Below are positions 1 through 8,758 of a stretch of DNA of 50,480 nucleotides, one piece after another. A program made the position numbers and the translations under genes. Below the pieces are notes generated by a model. That model had not been told where the DNA came from. It did not search any database and saw only the letters and a program-made list of their open reading frames with translations. The DNA is taken from NCBI GenBank assembly GCA_029262175.1, contig JAJCZV010000048.1:1-50480 (forward strand), read 5' to 3'. The DNA is from Gemmatimonadota bacterium. Lineage in GTDB: Bacteria; Gemmatimonadota; Gemmatimonadetes; Palauibacterales; Palauibacteraceae. Each line of letters starts with the position of its first letter. The stretch's first letter is position 1.

Positions 1-2247
1 AGCTTCGAAAAACGGGACCTGCGAGGATTCGTAGGGGAAGATGGCGTCGTAGTGCCCGTTCATCATGAGGACCGGTTGCGTGACCCGTGGCGCGTAGGTC
101 GCCGGATCGATGTCGGCCGGGAATCCCTCTATGGCCGCCGAGACCACGAAGAAGCCTGCGCCCGTCAGAACGGCCGTCTTGAGCCGTGGCTCCAGTGCGA
201 GCAGGACCGGGCTCATTCCGGCTCCGAAGCTGGCCCCCCGGTAGCCGACCCTGTCCGCGTCGATGTCGTCCCGTGTCTCCAGATAGTCGATGGACTGACG
301 CAGCTCCTTCACCCATTGAACGTTCTTTTCCCGCCACGCCGGTGCCAGGGAGCCGAGGACCGAGTATCCGTCGGCGCGCTCATACGATCCTTTCCACAAC
401 GGGAAGAGCACCGCCCGGCCTCCTCGCAGCATCATCTCCATGCCCCCCCAGTTCTGGATCTGTCCTTCCGTGTCACTCGGCCGCTGACTGAACGAGCCGA
501 CCCCTCCCATGAAGATCATCGTCTGGTAAGGAGGCCGTGCGCTCTTGGGAAGGTAGAGGAGTGCCGTCATGCGATCGTCGCCGTAGCCCGCAGCATAGGT
601 GATGCGTTGCTTGGTCCAAAGCGGCGACGAGTCGTCCTCTTCTTCGATGGTCGGCTCGAGCGCGATGGGCTCCCGTTCGAAAAGACCCGTGAACAAGCGG
701 TAGACATCGTCAGGCACCGGGACGGCAGCCCGGGGGTCAGGCTGCCACGCGGTCGGGAGCGCCGCCCAAGCGACGTCCGGCTGCTCCACCTCTTCCAACT
801 GCCTCATGGTCCGAAACCCGTTCCCTGGGTCGCGGTCCAGCGGAGGCAGTATCGGGGGGATCAGATAGAGGTAGGAGGGGTCCGTCCACGCTCCTCCCAA
901 CGAGAGGTAGCCACCGTCGCTGGCGGACGCGGTCCACTCCCGCATGTTTCCCGCCATCTCATAGGCCCCAAACACTCCGATCGCCTTCGCGTCGCCCGTC
1001 GCTCTCGGGGCTGGCCCCTCGTAATTCGCGACGCGGAGAATGAAGCCGGGCATCAACTCCAGGCTAGCGCCATTGTCCGCTAGGTACCAGTGATACAGGG
1101 TCGGCAATTCCTTCCCGGCAAAGGCGGCGTAGGCCTCCGCTTCGAACCAGCTTACTCCGCCGACCGGATGGTCGCCCTGTCCGTCGGGGAAGGTGCCGAA
1201 CTCCCAGGTGGCGGGCCCCGATCGGCCGGTGGCGTCCACGAACCGTTCCATGGCTTGGTCGAAGGTGAGGAGGGCGTCGCCGTCCCGGATCTCGTGGACC
1301 CAAAGCTCCTCTCGTTCGTAGCCTCCGGCTTCGACGAACTCAGCGAACTCGGCGTTGGTGACCTCGAAGCGATCCAGCAGGAAGTCCCCTATGGGCGCCG
1401 TGGGGGCCCGAACGCCCCCCAGTGCGTAGAGGCGGACGTTGCGTCCCGGCACGCGGACCATGCTCGATTCCGGACTGTCCTCGGCGTGCAGCGCAAACGA
1501 CAGCTCGGGCTGCCCGGAGGACCCCACGAACTCGCCGTCCACGAATCCATCGTGCTCCACGCGCCAGCGCAAGATGCCGTTTGGCACTCGTGCGTCGGTC
1601 AGCGGCGTCTGACCCAATTCCGTCCAGGGCGCATCGGGATCGAACGGTTGTACGTGGACCACGGCACCACTGGGCGTGGATTCCACGGAGACCCGTCTCG
1701 ACATCCTCTCCCACAGTTCTTCCGGGACGTGCTCCGGACCGGACGTGGCCGTGACCTGTGTCGCCAGGTCGAACGCATCCAGGTACTCGTTGTTGACCAG
1801 CAGTTGTTCGATCAACGGTAGGGTCTGGGCCGCGAACTGCTCGTCCTGGTTTTGGAGCGAGAGGAGCCAGGCCCCTCCGGAGCCGGTGACGATACCCGCG
1901 GCCAGCAGGACGACGCCTCCGAGGGCGAGCAGCCCACCTCCCCAGCGGCGGGCCGGGGCCTCCTGAATCAGCTCCGCCAGCTCGGCGTCGGTCACTCCCT
2001 GCGTCCTCGCTAGGCGCCCCTCCGGCCGAATCTCGATGAACCAACTAAGGGCCAGAGCGAGCGGGAATCCCACCAAGGCAGAGACGGTTGAAGCCGTGAG
2101 CACCGACTGCGGAAGCTGAAGACCCTCGGCCAGCAGGTCGATCGCCTCCAAGACGACGAACGCGCCGGCCCCATAGGCAGCGGCCGTACGAAACACGCGT
2201 CGGCGCTTCAGCTCAACAAGAAGCTTCTGTAACGGGGTGATGTCCAT
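1..2247 (-). CDS. Membrane-anchored formylglycine-generating-enzyme-like (SUMF1/EgtB/PvdO) and alpha/beta-hydrolase fusion, partial
   Basis: The gene is open to the left edge, so the C-terminus is missing; at least 749 residues are present. The ATG at 2247 starts MDITPLQKLLVELKRRR, the typical beginning of a membrane module common in Gemmatimonadota and relatives. Hydrophobic helices lie at about residues 25-45, 52-70 and 100-129, followed by a PEGA-like region (190-250), an FGE-sulfatase domain (about 262-485, with HPVGGVSWFEAEAYAAF and GNMREWT) and a hydrolase domain (about 530 onward). The nucleophile elbow is GASFGAG near residue 671, and an aspartate follows in NGHYDAIFP; the catalytic His would lie beyond the edge. 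The usual N-terminal kinase domain of related architectures is absent. Substrate unknown; the hydrolase resembles acetyl-ester or dienelactone hydrolases. No clear Shine-Dalgarno precedes the start. Confidence 0.85.
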   Translation of the reverse strand, partial: MDITPLQKLLVELKRRRVFRTAAAYGAGAFVVLEAIDLLAEGLQLPQSVLTASTVSALVGFPLALALSWFIEIRPEGRLARTQGVTDAELAELIQEAPARRWGGGLLALGGVVLLAAGIVTGSGGAWLLSLQNQDEQFAAQTLPLIEQLLVNNEYLDAFDLATQVTATSGPEHVPEELWERMSRRVSVESTPSGAVVHVQPFDPDAPWTELGQTPLTDARVPNGILRWRVEHDGFVDGEFVGSSGQPELSFALHAEDSPESSMVRVPGRNVRLYALGGVRAPTAPIGDFLLDRFEVTNAEFAEFVEAGGYEREELWVHEIRDGDALLTFDQAMERFVDATGRSGPATWEFGTFPDGQGDHPVGGVSWFEAEAYAAFAGKELPTLYHWYLADNGASLELMPGFILRVANYEGPAPRATGDAKAIGVFGAYEMAGNMREWTASASDGGYLSLGGAWTDPSYLYLIPPILPPLDRDPGNGFRTMRQLEEVEQPDVAWAALPTAWQPDPRAAVPVPDDVYRLFTGLFEREPIALEPTIEEEDDSSPLWTKQRITYAAGYGDDRMTALLYLPKSARPPYQTMIFMGGVGSFSQRPSDTEGQIQNWGGMEMMLRGGRAVLFPLWKGSYERADGYSVLGSLAPAWREKNVQWVKELRQSIDYLETRDDIDADRVGYRGASFGAGMSPVLLALEPRLKTAVLTGAGFFVVSAAIEGFPADIDPATYAPRVTQPVLMMNGHYDAIFPYESSQVPFFEA

Positions 2248-2512
2248 CGAGCGAAGATCGCCGGGCCACGATCCCGATGGCAACTTCGCGAGACGCCACG
2301 AGCGACGTCGGCACCCTTCGAATACCGCGGAACGAAAACGCGCTCGCTCTGGATCCCCGCCACCGAGCAGAAGTGAGCCACACCCTAAGTGCAACCACCT
2401 CGGCGTTCTGTACTTTATAAGCTCTCGGCCTCGGAGAGCCGCCTCTACGCCCCGCGGGCGCCGAATCGGCAAACCGCGTTCCGGTTACGGAGGGGGCGGG
2501 GTAACTTGTGGA
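2248..2512. promoter_or_regulatory. Divergent intergenic region between the FGE/hydrolase gene and thiI
   Basis: These 265 bases must hold promoters for both directions. The only AT-rich patch is around 2413-2421 (TTTATAAGC on +, CTTATAAAG on -), which could be a -10 box for either strand, but no matching -35 box is seen at 16-18 bases. A G-rich stretch at 2489-2500 may serve as the ribosome site of thiI. No gene is visible here; reading frames crossing the region lack family similarity. Confidence 0.3.
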
Positions 2513-4036
2513 ATGACAGAGATACGTAAGAACGGGAACGGAGAGGCGGAGGACGACGAGGCGTCGCTCCAAACCGGCGCCGCCGGTGTAAGCGCCCTCG
2601 TCCGGTTTTCCGGGGAGCTTTCCACCAAGGCCCGGCGTACCCGCGCGCGGTTTCAGAAGAAGCTCGCCCTCAACCTCCGCGATGCGTTCGCCGCGGAAGG
2701 GTGCGATGCCCGGCTCCGGCCCGACTGGAGCCGGTTTTGGATCGAGGCCGCGGACGAGAGCTTTCTCGAACCGTTGGCTCGCACGTTCGGGATCTCGAGC
2801 TGCTCCCTCGTGATCGGAGAGTGCGCGGCGGATCTCGAATCGATCGTGAGGGTCGGTCGCGAACTGTTTGCCGACAAGGTTCGCGGGCGGACCTATGCGG
2901 TGCGCGCGCGCCGCTCGGGGGCGGACACCTTTTCATCCGCCGACATCCACAAAGAGTTGGGCGCCGCCCTGAACCCCGGTGCGACGGTGGACCTCGACAA
3001 CCCGGACGTAACGGTTTTTGTCGAGATCCGAGACGATCGCGCTCTATTCTTCGAAGATCGCTTGGAAGGGCCCAGCGGATTGCCGCTCGGAGTTCAAGGC
3101 CAGGCGCTGGCCTTGATGTCCGGAGGTTTCGATTCTCCTGTGGCGGCGTGGATGGCGCTGCGTCGTGGGATTCGGCTCGACTACGTCTTCTGCAACCTGG
3201 GCGGCACGGCCTACGAACGCATGGTCGTCGAGGTGACCAAGATCTTGGCGGATCGTTGGAGCTACGGCACGCGTCCGCGGCTTCACGTCCTCGACTTCGT
3301 TCCGGTGGTCGAGGCCATGCAGGAGCGAGCGAAGCCCGCGTATCTCCAAGTCGTGCTCAAGCGACTCATGTATCGCGCGTCCGCGGAGATCGGCGCTCGG
3401 ATCGGCGCGGAGGCGCTCGTGACCGGCGAGTCGGTCGGACAGGTGTCCTCGCAGACGCTCACGAACCTGCGCGCCATCGATGGGGCGTCGGACTTGCCGG
3501 TGCTTCGTCCGCTTCTCGGGTTTCACAAGGAAGAGATCTTGGTGCGCGCGCGCGAAGTCGGAACGCACGATCTTTCCGCGCGGATCCGAGAGTATTGTGA
3601 CGTGAGTCAAGGCAAACCGGTAACCGCCGCCACACCCGAGTCGGTGGCCGAGCAGGAACTCGCCGTGGGGCGGGAGGAACTCGACGTGGCCATCGCGGGA
3701 CGGCGCACCGTCGACCTTCGCGCGTTGCGACCGGAGGAGATGGCCGGCGCGTCTCTTTATGTTCGAACGATCCCAGAAGGGGCGACGGTCATCGACACTC
3801 GCTCGCTTCGGGCATTCGACACGTGGCATTGGCCGGGTTCCGAGCACCGCGATTTGGTAGATGTTCAGAATAACTTCAAGGATCTCGATCGAAGAGAGAC
3901 GTACGTCATGGTATGCGCCGAAGGGATCCGGACCGCGTACTTGGTCGAGGAGATGCAACGCGAGGGATACGAGGCGTATTCGTTTCTCGGGGGCGGACCC
4001 GGATTGCGTCGATTCGTTACTGCAGGAGCCCGATGA
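2513..4036 (+). CDS. thiI: tRNA 4-thiouridine synthase / thiamine sulfur carrier ThiI with C-terminal rhodanese domain
   Basis: ThiI adenylates U8 of tRNA and transfers sulfur to it, and can also feed sulfur to thiazole synthesis. The 507-residue product has a THUMP-type N-terminal half (about 30-190), a PP-loop ATP pyrophosphatase motif SGGFDSP at 203-209, and a rhodanese domain at the end. The rhodanese active-site Cys is in VCAEGIRT (Cys468), and the partner cysteine of the E. coli-type enzyme is in REYCDV (Cys362), so this is the long, self-contained form. I chose the ATG at 2513 because a purine-rich stretch precedes it and the family begins shortly after; the frame is open further upstream without similarity. 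Its stop overlaps the uppS start (ATGA), so the two are probably translationally coupled. Confidence 0.93.
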   Translation: MTEIRKNGNGEAEDDEASLQTGAAGVSALVRFSGELSTKARRTRARFQKKLALNLRDAFAAEGCDARLRPDWSRFWIEAADESFLEPLARTFGISSCSLVIGECAADLESIVRVGRELFADKVRGRTYAVRARRSGADTFSSADIHKELGAALNPGATVDLDNPDVTVFVEIRDDRALFFEDRLEGPSGLPLGVQGQALALMSGGFDSPVAAWMALRRGIRLDYVFCNLGGTAYERMVVEVTKILADRWSYGTRPRLHVLDFVPVVEAMQERAKPAYLQVVLKRLMYRASAEIGARIGAEALVTGESVGQVSSQTLTNLRAIDGASDLPVLRPLLGFHKEEILVRAREVGTHDLSARIREYCDVSQGKPVTAATPESVAEQELAVGREELDVAIAGRRTVDLRALRPEEMAGASLYVRTIPEGATVIDTRSLRAFDTWHWPGSEHRDLVDVQNNFKDLDRRETYVMVCAEGIRTAYLVEEMQREGYEAYSFLGGGPGLRRFVTAGAR

Positions 4037-4791
4037 GCCAAGCGACCGCCCCGAACACCGCGACGATCGAGGAAGTGCAGACCGGACCCGTACCGCGCCA
4101 TGTCGCCGTCATCATGGATGGCAACGGACGGTGGGCGGGAGAACGAGATCTTCCCCGTTGGGAGGGCCATCGCGCCGGAATGTCCTCGGTCCGTGAGATC
4201 ATCGAGGGGGCCGCAGAGGCTGGTCTCGAGCACCTGACCTTGTACGCTTTCTCCGAGGAGAACTGGTCGCGGCCAGCCGACGAGGTCGAAGCGCTGATGG
4301 CGCTCTTGGAAGAGTACGTCGCGACCGAACGCGCGGAGTTGGCCGAGAAGGGCATTCGGGTCACGGTCTTTGGCAGCCTCGAACGCCTCGGGGAAGGCGC
4401 CATCCGCGCCATCGCGGAGCTCGAGGGAGCCACGGCCGAAGGGACGTCGCTCCATGTCCACTTGGCGATCAGTTACGGTGCGCGCGGCGAGATCGTCGCC
4501 GCGTGCCGATCGTTGGCCCGTCGCGTGGCGGCAGGTGAGCTGGATCCAGAGGAAATCACCGCCGATCAGTTTGCACACGCGCTTTATACGAGCGCTTGGC
4601 CGGACCCCGATCTCCTGATTCGGACCTCCGGTGAGATGAGGATCTCGAATTTTCTTCTGTGGCAGCTGGCATACTCGGAGATCTTTGTCACGGATGTGTT
4701 GTGGCCCGATTTCTCCCGTGCGCACTTGTTTGGCGCGTTGATCGATTATCGCGGCAGGGATCGCCGATTCGGTTTGGTACGGTCTCCATGA
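4033..4791 (+). CDS. uppS: Undecaprenyl diphosphate synthase (cis-prenyltransferase)
   Basis: Condenses farnesyl diphosphate with isopentenyl diphosphate units to make the C55 lipid carrier for peptidoglycan and other envelope polymers. The 252-residue protein carries MDGNGRWA with the Mg-binding Asp at residue 29, the YAFSEENW block, and the C-terminal RTSGE signature starting near residue 197. Length is normal for the family. The start overlaps the thiI stop by four bases, and the stop overlaps the cdsA start by four bases. Followed by cdsA, dxr and rseP, it belongs to the classic uppS-cdsA-dxr-rseP envelope/isoprenoid cluster. Confidence 0.96.
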   Translation: MSQATAPNTATIEEVQTGPVPRHVAVIMDGNGRWAGERDLPRWEGHRAGMSSVREIIEGAAEAGLEHLTLYAFSEENWSRPADEVEALMALLEEYVATERAELAEKGIRVTVFGSLERLGEGAIRAIAELEGATAEGTSLHVHLAISYGARGEIVAACRSLARRVAAGELDPEEITADQFAHALYTSAWPDPDLLIRTSGEMRISNFLLWQLAYSEIFVTDVLWPDFSRAHLFGALIDYRGRDRRFGLVRSP

Positions 4792-5642
4792 GTTCCGACC
4801 TTTCGAAACGGTTGGCCGTGGCGGGGATCGGGATCCCGCTGTGCGCCGGCATCACGTATGTCGGCGGTTACGTGTTCGCAATCGGGCTCGGTGTCGTTGC
4901 CGCGCTCGGGTTTTGGGAGTACGCGACGATGATGCGCGGAGTCGGTATGCGCGCCTTCCGACGACTCGGCGCCTGCGCGACGTTCCTCTATCCACTGGTC
5001 GTTTTGGTCGGCCAGTTTCATGGTGCGGCGCTCTACTCGGCTGGACTCCTCATGGGGTTTGCCGGCCTGGGGATGGCGACGATCCCGCTGTCCGAAAAGC
5101 CGCTCCAGAGCGCGGCCGTCACCGCGTTCGGCATCCTTTATGTCGGAGGGCTACTGGGCTTCGCGGTTCCGATCCGCGAGGGGTGGTTCATGCTCGACCC
5201 CGACTTCGCGGAGACGACGGATCGAGTCTCGCGTACGCTACTTCTGTTCTTCCCCCTGGTCATTACATGGATCGCGGACATGGCCGCATATTTTGGCGGC
5301 AAAGCGTTCGGTAAGCGAAAACTCGCGCCCGAGGTGAGTCCGAACAAAACCGTGGCGGGCGCCGTGTGCGCGCTGACCGCGGCTGTCGCCGTCGCCAGCG
5401 TGTATTCGCGGCTGGTATTGCCAGGCGCCTGGGCGCTGGACTGGGGGCCGACCATCGCGTTCGGGTTCACCGTCGGGTTGCTGGCGATCGTCGGCGATCT
5501 GGTCGAGTCTGCGCTCAAACGCGAGTGCGGCGTAAAGGACGCTTCGAATCTGCTCCCGGGGCACGGGGGCATGTTGGATCGACTCGACTCGGTGCTGTGG
5601 GCGTTGCCGACCGCGTTCTTCTTCATGGCGCTTTTCAAGTGA
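4788..5642 (+). CDS. cdsA: Phosphatidate cytidylyltransferase (CDP-diglyceride synthase)
   Basis: Makes CDP-diacylglycerol from phosphatidic acid and CTP at the inner membrane, the branch point to all phospholipids. The 284-residue product is strongly hydrophobic with about seven to eight membrane segments. The PROSITE-type CDS signature is at about residues 240-268, with SALKRECGVKD, then LLPGHGGMLDR and the metal-binding aspartates. The start overlaps the uppS stop (ATGA) and the gene is followed after ten bases by dxr. Confidence 0.95.
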   Translation: MSSDLSKRLAVAGIGIPLCAGITYVGGYVFAIGLGVVAALGFWEYATMMRGVGMRAFRRLGACATFLYPLVVLVGQFHGAALYSAGLLMGFAGLGMATIPLSEKPLQSAAVTAFGILYVGGLLGFAVPIREGWFMLDPDFAETTDRVSRTLLLFFPLVITWIADMAAYFGGKAFGKRKLAPEVSPNKTVAGAVCALTAAVAVASVYSRLVLPGAWALDWGPTIAFGFTVGLLAIVGDLVESALKRECGVKDASNLLPGHGGMLDRLDSVLWALPTAFFFMALFK

Positions 5643-5652
5643 GGGTTCGCGC

Positions 5653-6846
5653 TTGAAGCGAGTCGCCGTCTTGGGTGCGACCGGATCCATCGGTGCCTCG
5701 AGCCTCGCCGTCTTACGCAGAAACAAGGATCGTTTTTGCGTGCGCGTGCTCAGCGCCCACCGAGACTGGAGGTCGTTGGATGCATTGGCCCGGGAGTTCG
5801 ATCCCGAGTTCGTGGTGCTCACCACCCCGCCCCCCGAGGACTTCGCTCCGCGCTGGCCCGGGGCGTGGCGCCACGGCGCCGACGCTCTGACCGAAGCCGC
5901 GCAGACGCCGGATGCGGACATCGTCTTGAACGCGGTGGTGGGAATCGCGGGGTTGGCTCCTACACTGGCCGCGCTCGAGGCAGGGAAGCGACTGGCCCTG
6001 GCGAACAAAGAGTCGCTCGTGGCGGGCGGGGATCTCGTGCTGGCCGCACGAAATCGGGGAGGCGGGGAGCTGCTGCCGGTCGACAGCGAACATTCAGCCA
6101 TCCATCAATGCATCGCGGATCGACCCAGTGCGGAGGTTAGACGTCTGACCCTCACCGCGTCGGGCGGTCCCTTCCGGACGTGGCCGCGCGAACGCCTGGA
6201 CGACATCACGCCGGCCGATGCCCTGGCTCATCCAACGTGGGATATGGGAGCGAAGATCTCGATCGACTCGGCCACCCTCGCCAACAAGGCGCTCGAGGTG
6301 ATCGAGGCCGCCGTGCTGTTCGGGGTCGACTACGACCAGGTGGACGTCGTGGTCCACCCGACGTCGATCATCCATTCCGTGGTCGAGTTCTGCGATGGGT
6401 CGTCTCTGGCGCAACTCGGACGACCCACGATGGAGGTTCCGATCTCATGGGCGCTCGGCTTTCCCGATCGGTTGGATGATCCACCGGCCGAACCGGGCTT
6501 CGATCCGCTCCGCGATGGCCCGCTCGAGTTCGAGCCGCTGCGCCACCGCGACTTTCCCCTGTTTGCCGCAGGGGTCGCGGCCGGTCGAAGCGGAGGCGAA
6601 CTTCCCATCGCCTTCAACGCCGCAAACGAAGTCGCTGTCGAGGGTTTCCTCGCTGGCCGTTTGTCCTTTGGGGAACTTGCACAGGTCGTTCGTCGTACCT
6701 TGGAACAGTTCTCGCCCAATACGGTGGATTCGATCGATCAAGTGTGGCGAATTGATGCTCGAGCACGAGATGTGGCTCGACAGGAGTCCGGCAGGGGCGA
6801 GGCGCTTCCGACCCGAGCTGGCGCGACGATTTCTGGAGACGATTGA
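5653..6846 (+). CDS. dxr: 1-deoxy-D-xylulose 5-phosphate reductoisomerase
   Basis: Second enzyme of the MEP isoprenoid pathway; it converts DXP to 2-C-methyl-erythritol 4-phosphate with NADPH. The 397-residue protein starts with the nucleotide-binding loop GATGSIG at residues 8-14; the metal and substrate residues are in VDSEHSAIHQ, TASGGPFR and SATLANKALEVIEA. Translation starts at TTG, seven bases after a GAGGG motif, giving the expected N-terminus MKRVAVLG. It ends directly against rseP (TGA then GTG), so coupling is likely. It supplies precursors used by uppS upstream. Confidence 0.95.
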   Translation: MKRVAVLGATGSIGASSLAVLRRNKDRFCVRVLSAHRDWRSLDALAREFDPEFVVLTTPPPEDFAPRWPGAWRHGADALTEAAQTPDADIVLNAVVGIAGLAPTLAALEAGKRLALANKESLVAGGDLVLAARNRGGGELLPVDSEHSAIHQCIADRPSAEVRRLTLTASGGPFRTWPRERLDDITPADALAHPTWDMGAKISIDSATLANKALEVIEAAVLFGVDYDQVDVVVHPTSIIHSVVEFCDGSSLAQLGRPTMEVPISWALGFPDRLDDPPAEPGFDPLRDGPLEFEPLRHRDFPLFAAGVAAGRSGGELPIAFNAANEVAVEGFLAGRLSFGELAQVVRRTLEQFSPNTVDSIDQVWRIDARARDVARQESGRGEALPTRAGATISGDD

Positions 6847-7935
6847 GTGATCTTTACCATTGGAGTGACAATCCTCGTGCTCGGTGTGCTGATCTTTGTG
6901 CACGAGCTTGGGCACTTCGCCGCGGCGAAGAGCGTGGATATCGAAGTGCCTCGTTTCTCGATCGGGTTGGGGCCGAAGATGTTCGGGTTCCGACGGGGCG
7001 AGACGGAATATGTGATCTCGTGGATTCCGCTCGGGGGCTACGTGAAGATGGCCGGCATGGCCGAAGAAGAGGTCACTTCAAAGCTGGAAGGCGGTAGCGA
7101 GCAGACGGTGGCCAGCCCTTCATCGCGTGACTTCGACTCCAAGCCGCTGTGGGCCCGAGTGTTCGTGATCTCCGCCGGCGTCATCATGAATTGGCTGTTT
7201 GCGATCCTTGCGTTTTCGGCCATCGCGATGTCACAAGGCGTCGACACGCCGCGGATCTCCGCCGTAACGGAGGGCTCGCCCGCCGAAGCGGCCGGACTCC
7301 AAGCGGGTGACGTCATCAGACGCATCGATGGCAGAAAGGTCCGCGATCGCACACAGGTCATCATCGGAATCGAGCGCAAAGGCGGCGAGCCGATCGAGAT
7401 CGTCGTCGACCGCGACGGCGAATCGGTCATGGCGATCGCCACGCCGGAATCGGTCGAGGAGTTCAACGAGATCCTCGGTCAGTCTCGAACCGTCGGCAAA
7501 GTAGGCGTCGCGATCGAGAGCGTCGTCGAGCAAGTCGGCGTGGGCGGAGCACTCGCACAAGGCTGGGGGAACTCCGCCTATTGGACGGGGGCCATCGTCC
7601 AGTTCCTCGGCGACCTGGTGACGGGTCGGAGCTCGGCGCGCGAAGTCGGGGGGCCGCTGATGATCGGCGAAATCTCGGGGCAGGCGGCTCGAGCCGGCTT
7701 TTGGCAACTGCTCGGCTTCATGTCCATCATCAGCATCAACTTGGCCGTCTTCAATCTGCTTCCGATCCCGGTGCTCGACGGTGGGCACCTTCTCTTTCTC
7801 GGGATCGAAGGGGTCCGCGGGAAGGCCTTGAGCATTGATCAGCGACTGCGGTTTACGACCGTAGGGATGGTGTTCGTCATGGGCTTGATGCTGTGGGCGG
7901 TCGGAAACGACTTGGTGCGGGTGCTCTTTAGGTAA
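6847..7935 (+). CDS. rseP: Site-2 metalloprotease RseP (regulated intramembrane proteolysis)
   Basis: Membrane zinc protease of family M50 that cleaves anti-sigma factors and remnant signal peptides within the bilayer. The 362-residue protein has HELGH at residues 19-23 in the first membrane helix, one PDZ domain at about 125-205, and the second metal motif NLLPIPVLDGGH with Asp311. Only one PDZ domain is seen, as in the shorter forms of the family. It starts at GTG immediately after the dxr stop. The 3' end overlaps the convergent metallo-hydrolase gene by eight bases, so no terminator can lie between them. Confidence 0.94.
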   Translation: MIFTIGVTILVLGVLIFVHELGHFAAAKSVDIEVPRFSIGLGPKMFGFRRGETEYVISWIPLGGYVKMAGMAEEEVTSKLEGGSEQTVASPSSRDFDSKPLWARVFVISAGVIMNWLFAILAFSAIAMSQGVDTPRISAVTEGSPAEAAGLQAGDVIRRIDGRKVRDRTQVIIGIERKGGEPIEIVVDRDGESVMAIATPESVEEFNEILGQSRTVGKVGVAIESVVEQVGVGGALAQGWGNSAYWTGAIVQFLGDLVTGRSSAREVGGPLMIGEISGQAARAGFWQLLGFMSIISINLAVFNLLPIPVLDGGHLLFLGIEGVRGKALSIDQRLRFTTVGMVFVMGLMLWAVGNDLVRVLFR

Positions 7936-8758
7936 ACAGCGACAACTGCGGACCCGAAGTTCGCGCGTTGACGAGCTCGTCGATCTGGTAGCGTTCGCTG
8001 GGTTCGTCCTGAGCCGCAGCGGCGAGCACGCCATCGTATCTCTTTGGCAACAGACCCTGACCGACGCGGTCGAGCGCGAGGTCGGGGTCGTTGCATTCGT
8101 GGCTCAGATGTGCGAGCAGAATGCCTCCGAGTCTCGGGTGCGCCAACTCCCGCGCCAGTTCGGCCGCCAAACGGTTCGACAGGTGTCCCCGACTCCCGCC
8201 AATGCGCTGTTTTACCCCCCAGGGGTAGGAGCCCTCGCGAAGCAATCTTTCGTCATGGTTGGCTTCGAGCACCAGGAAGGCGCAGCCGCGAAGGGCCTGC
8301 CTGACCGGCGTGGTCGCGCGGCCGAGGTCCGTCGCGATCCCTGCTCGAAGATCCGACGGAACGTGTCGTACTACGACGGCGACCGGATCGACCGCGTCAT
8401 GACACGTGGGAACGGGCGCGATCTCGAGTGCGCCGATGCGGATGCCAGAAACGGGCAGGTCATCGCAGGTCTCCTGGCCGCGCAACAAGGTGGTGCAAGC
8501 CCGGCGGGTGCGGGAGCTCATCTTGAGTGCCCAGCCCCACCGGCGAGCGCCCACTCCGATCCCGCCAGAATGATCGCGATGCTCGTGCGTGACGACCACC
8601 GCATCGATCGACTCCGGGTCGACCTCGAGGATGTCGAGCCGGCGGGCCAGCTGTCGCCCAGAGAAACCCGCATCGACGAGGATGCGGGTGTCGTCGCCTT
8701 CGACCAGAAACGCGTTTCCGCGGCTCCCGCTCCCGAGAGAAGCGATGGAAAAGGTCAC
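7928..8758 (-). CDS. Metallo-beta-lactamase-fold hydrolase (YycJ/WalJ-like)
   Basis: The 276-residue product begins with SLGSGSRGNAFLV and contains THEHRDH (ligands His58, His60, Asp62, His63) and later metal ligands in PTCHDA and HLSHECND. These features match the YycJ/WalJ group, which includes a 5'-3' exonuclease acting in DNA repair and wall regulation; the exact role here is not shown. It starts at GTG, overlapping the upstream GlmU-like stop by four bases (GTGA), and is the last gene of a three-gene operon. Its stop lies inside the 3' end of convergent rseP. Confidence 0.85.
   Translation of the reverse strand: MTFSIASLGSGSRGNAFLVEGDDTRILVDAGFSGRQLARRLDILEVDPESIDAVVVTHEHRDHSGGIGVGARRWGWALKMSSRTRRACTTLLRGQETCDDLPVSGIRIGALEIAPVPTCHDAVDPVAVVVRHVPSDLRAGIATDLGRATTPVRQALRGCAFLVLEANHDERLLREGSYPWGVKQRIGGSRGHLSNRLAAELARELAHPRLGGILLAHLSHECNDPDLALDRVGQGLLPKRYDGVLAAAAQDEPSERYQIDELVNARTSGPQLSLFT

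Noticed and set aside
2237..2512. N-terminal extension of thiI from an ATG at 2237
   Set aside because: The extension has arginine-rich, family-unlike sequence and overlaps the divergent gene's start; ATG 2513 fits better.
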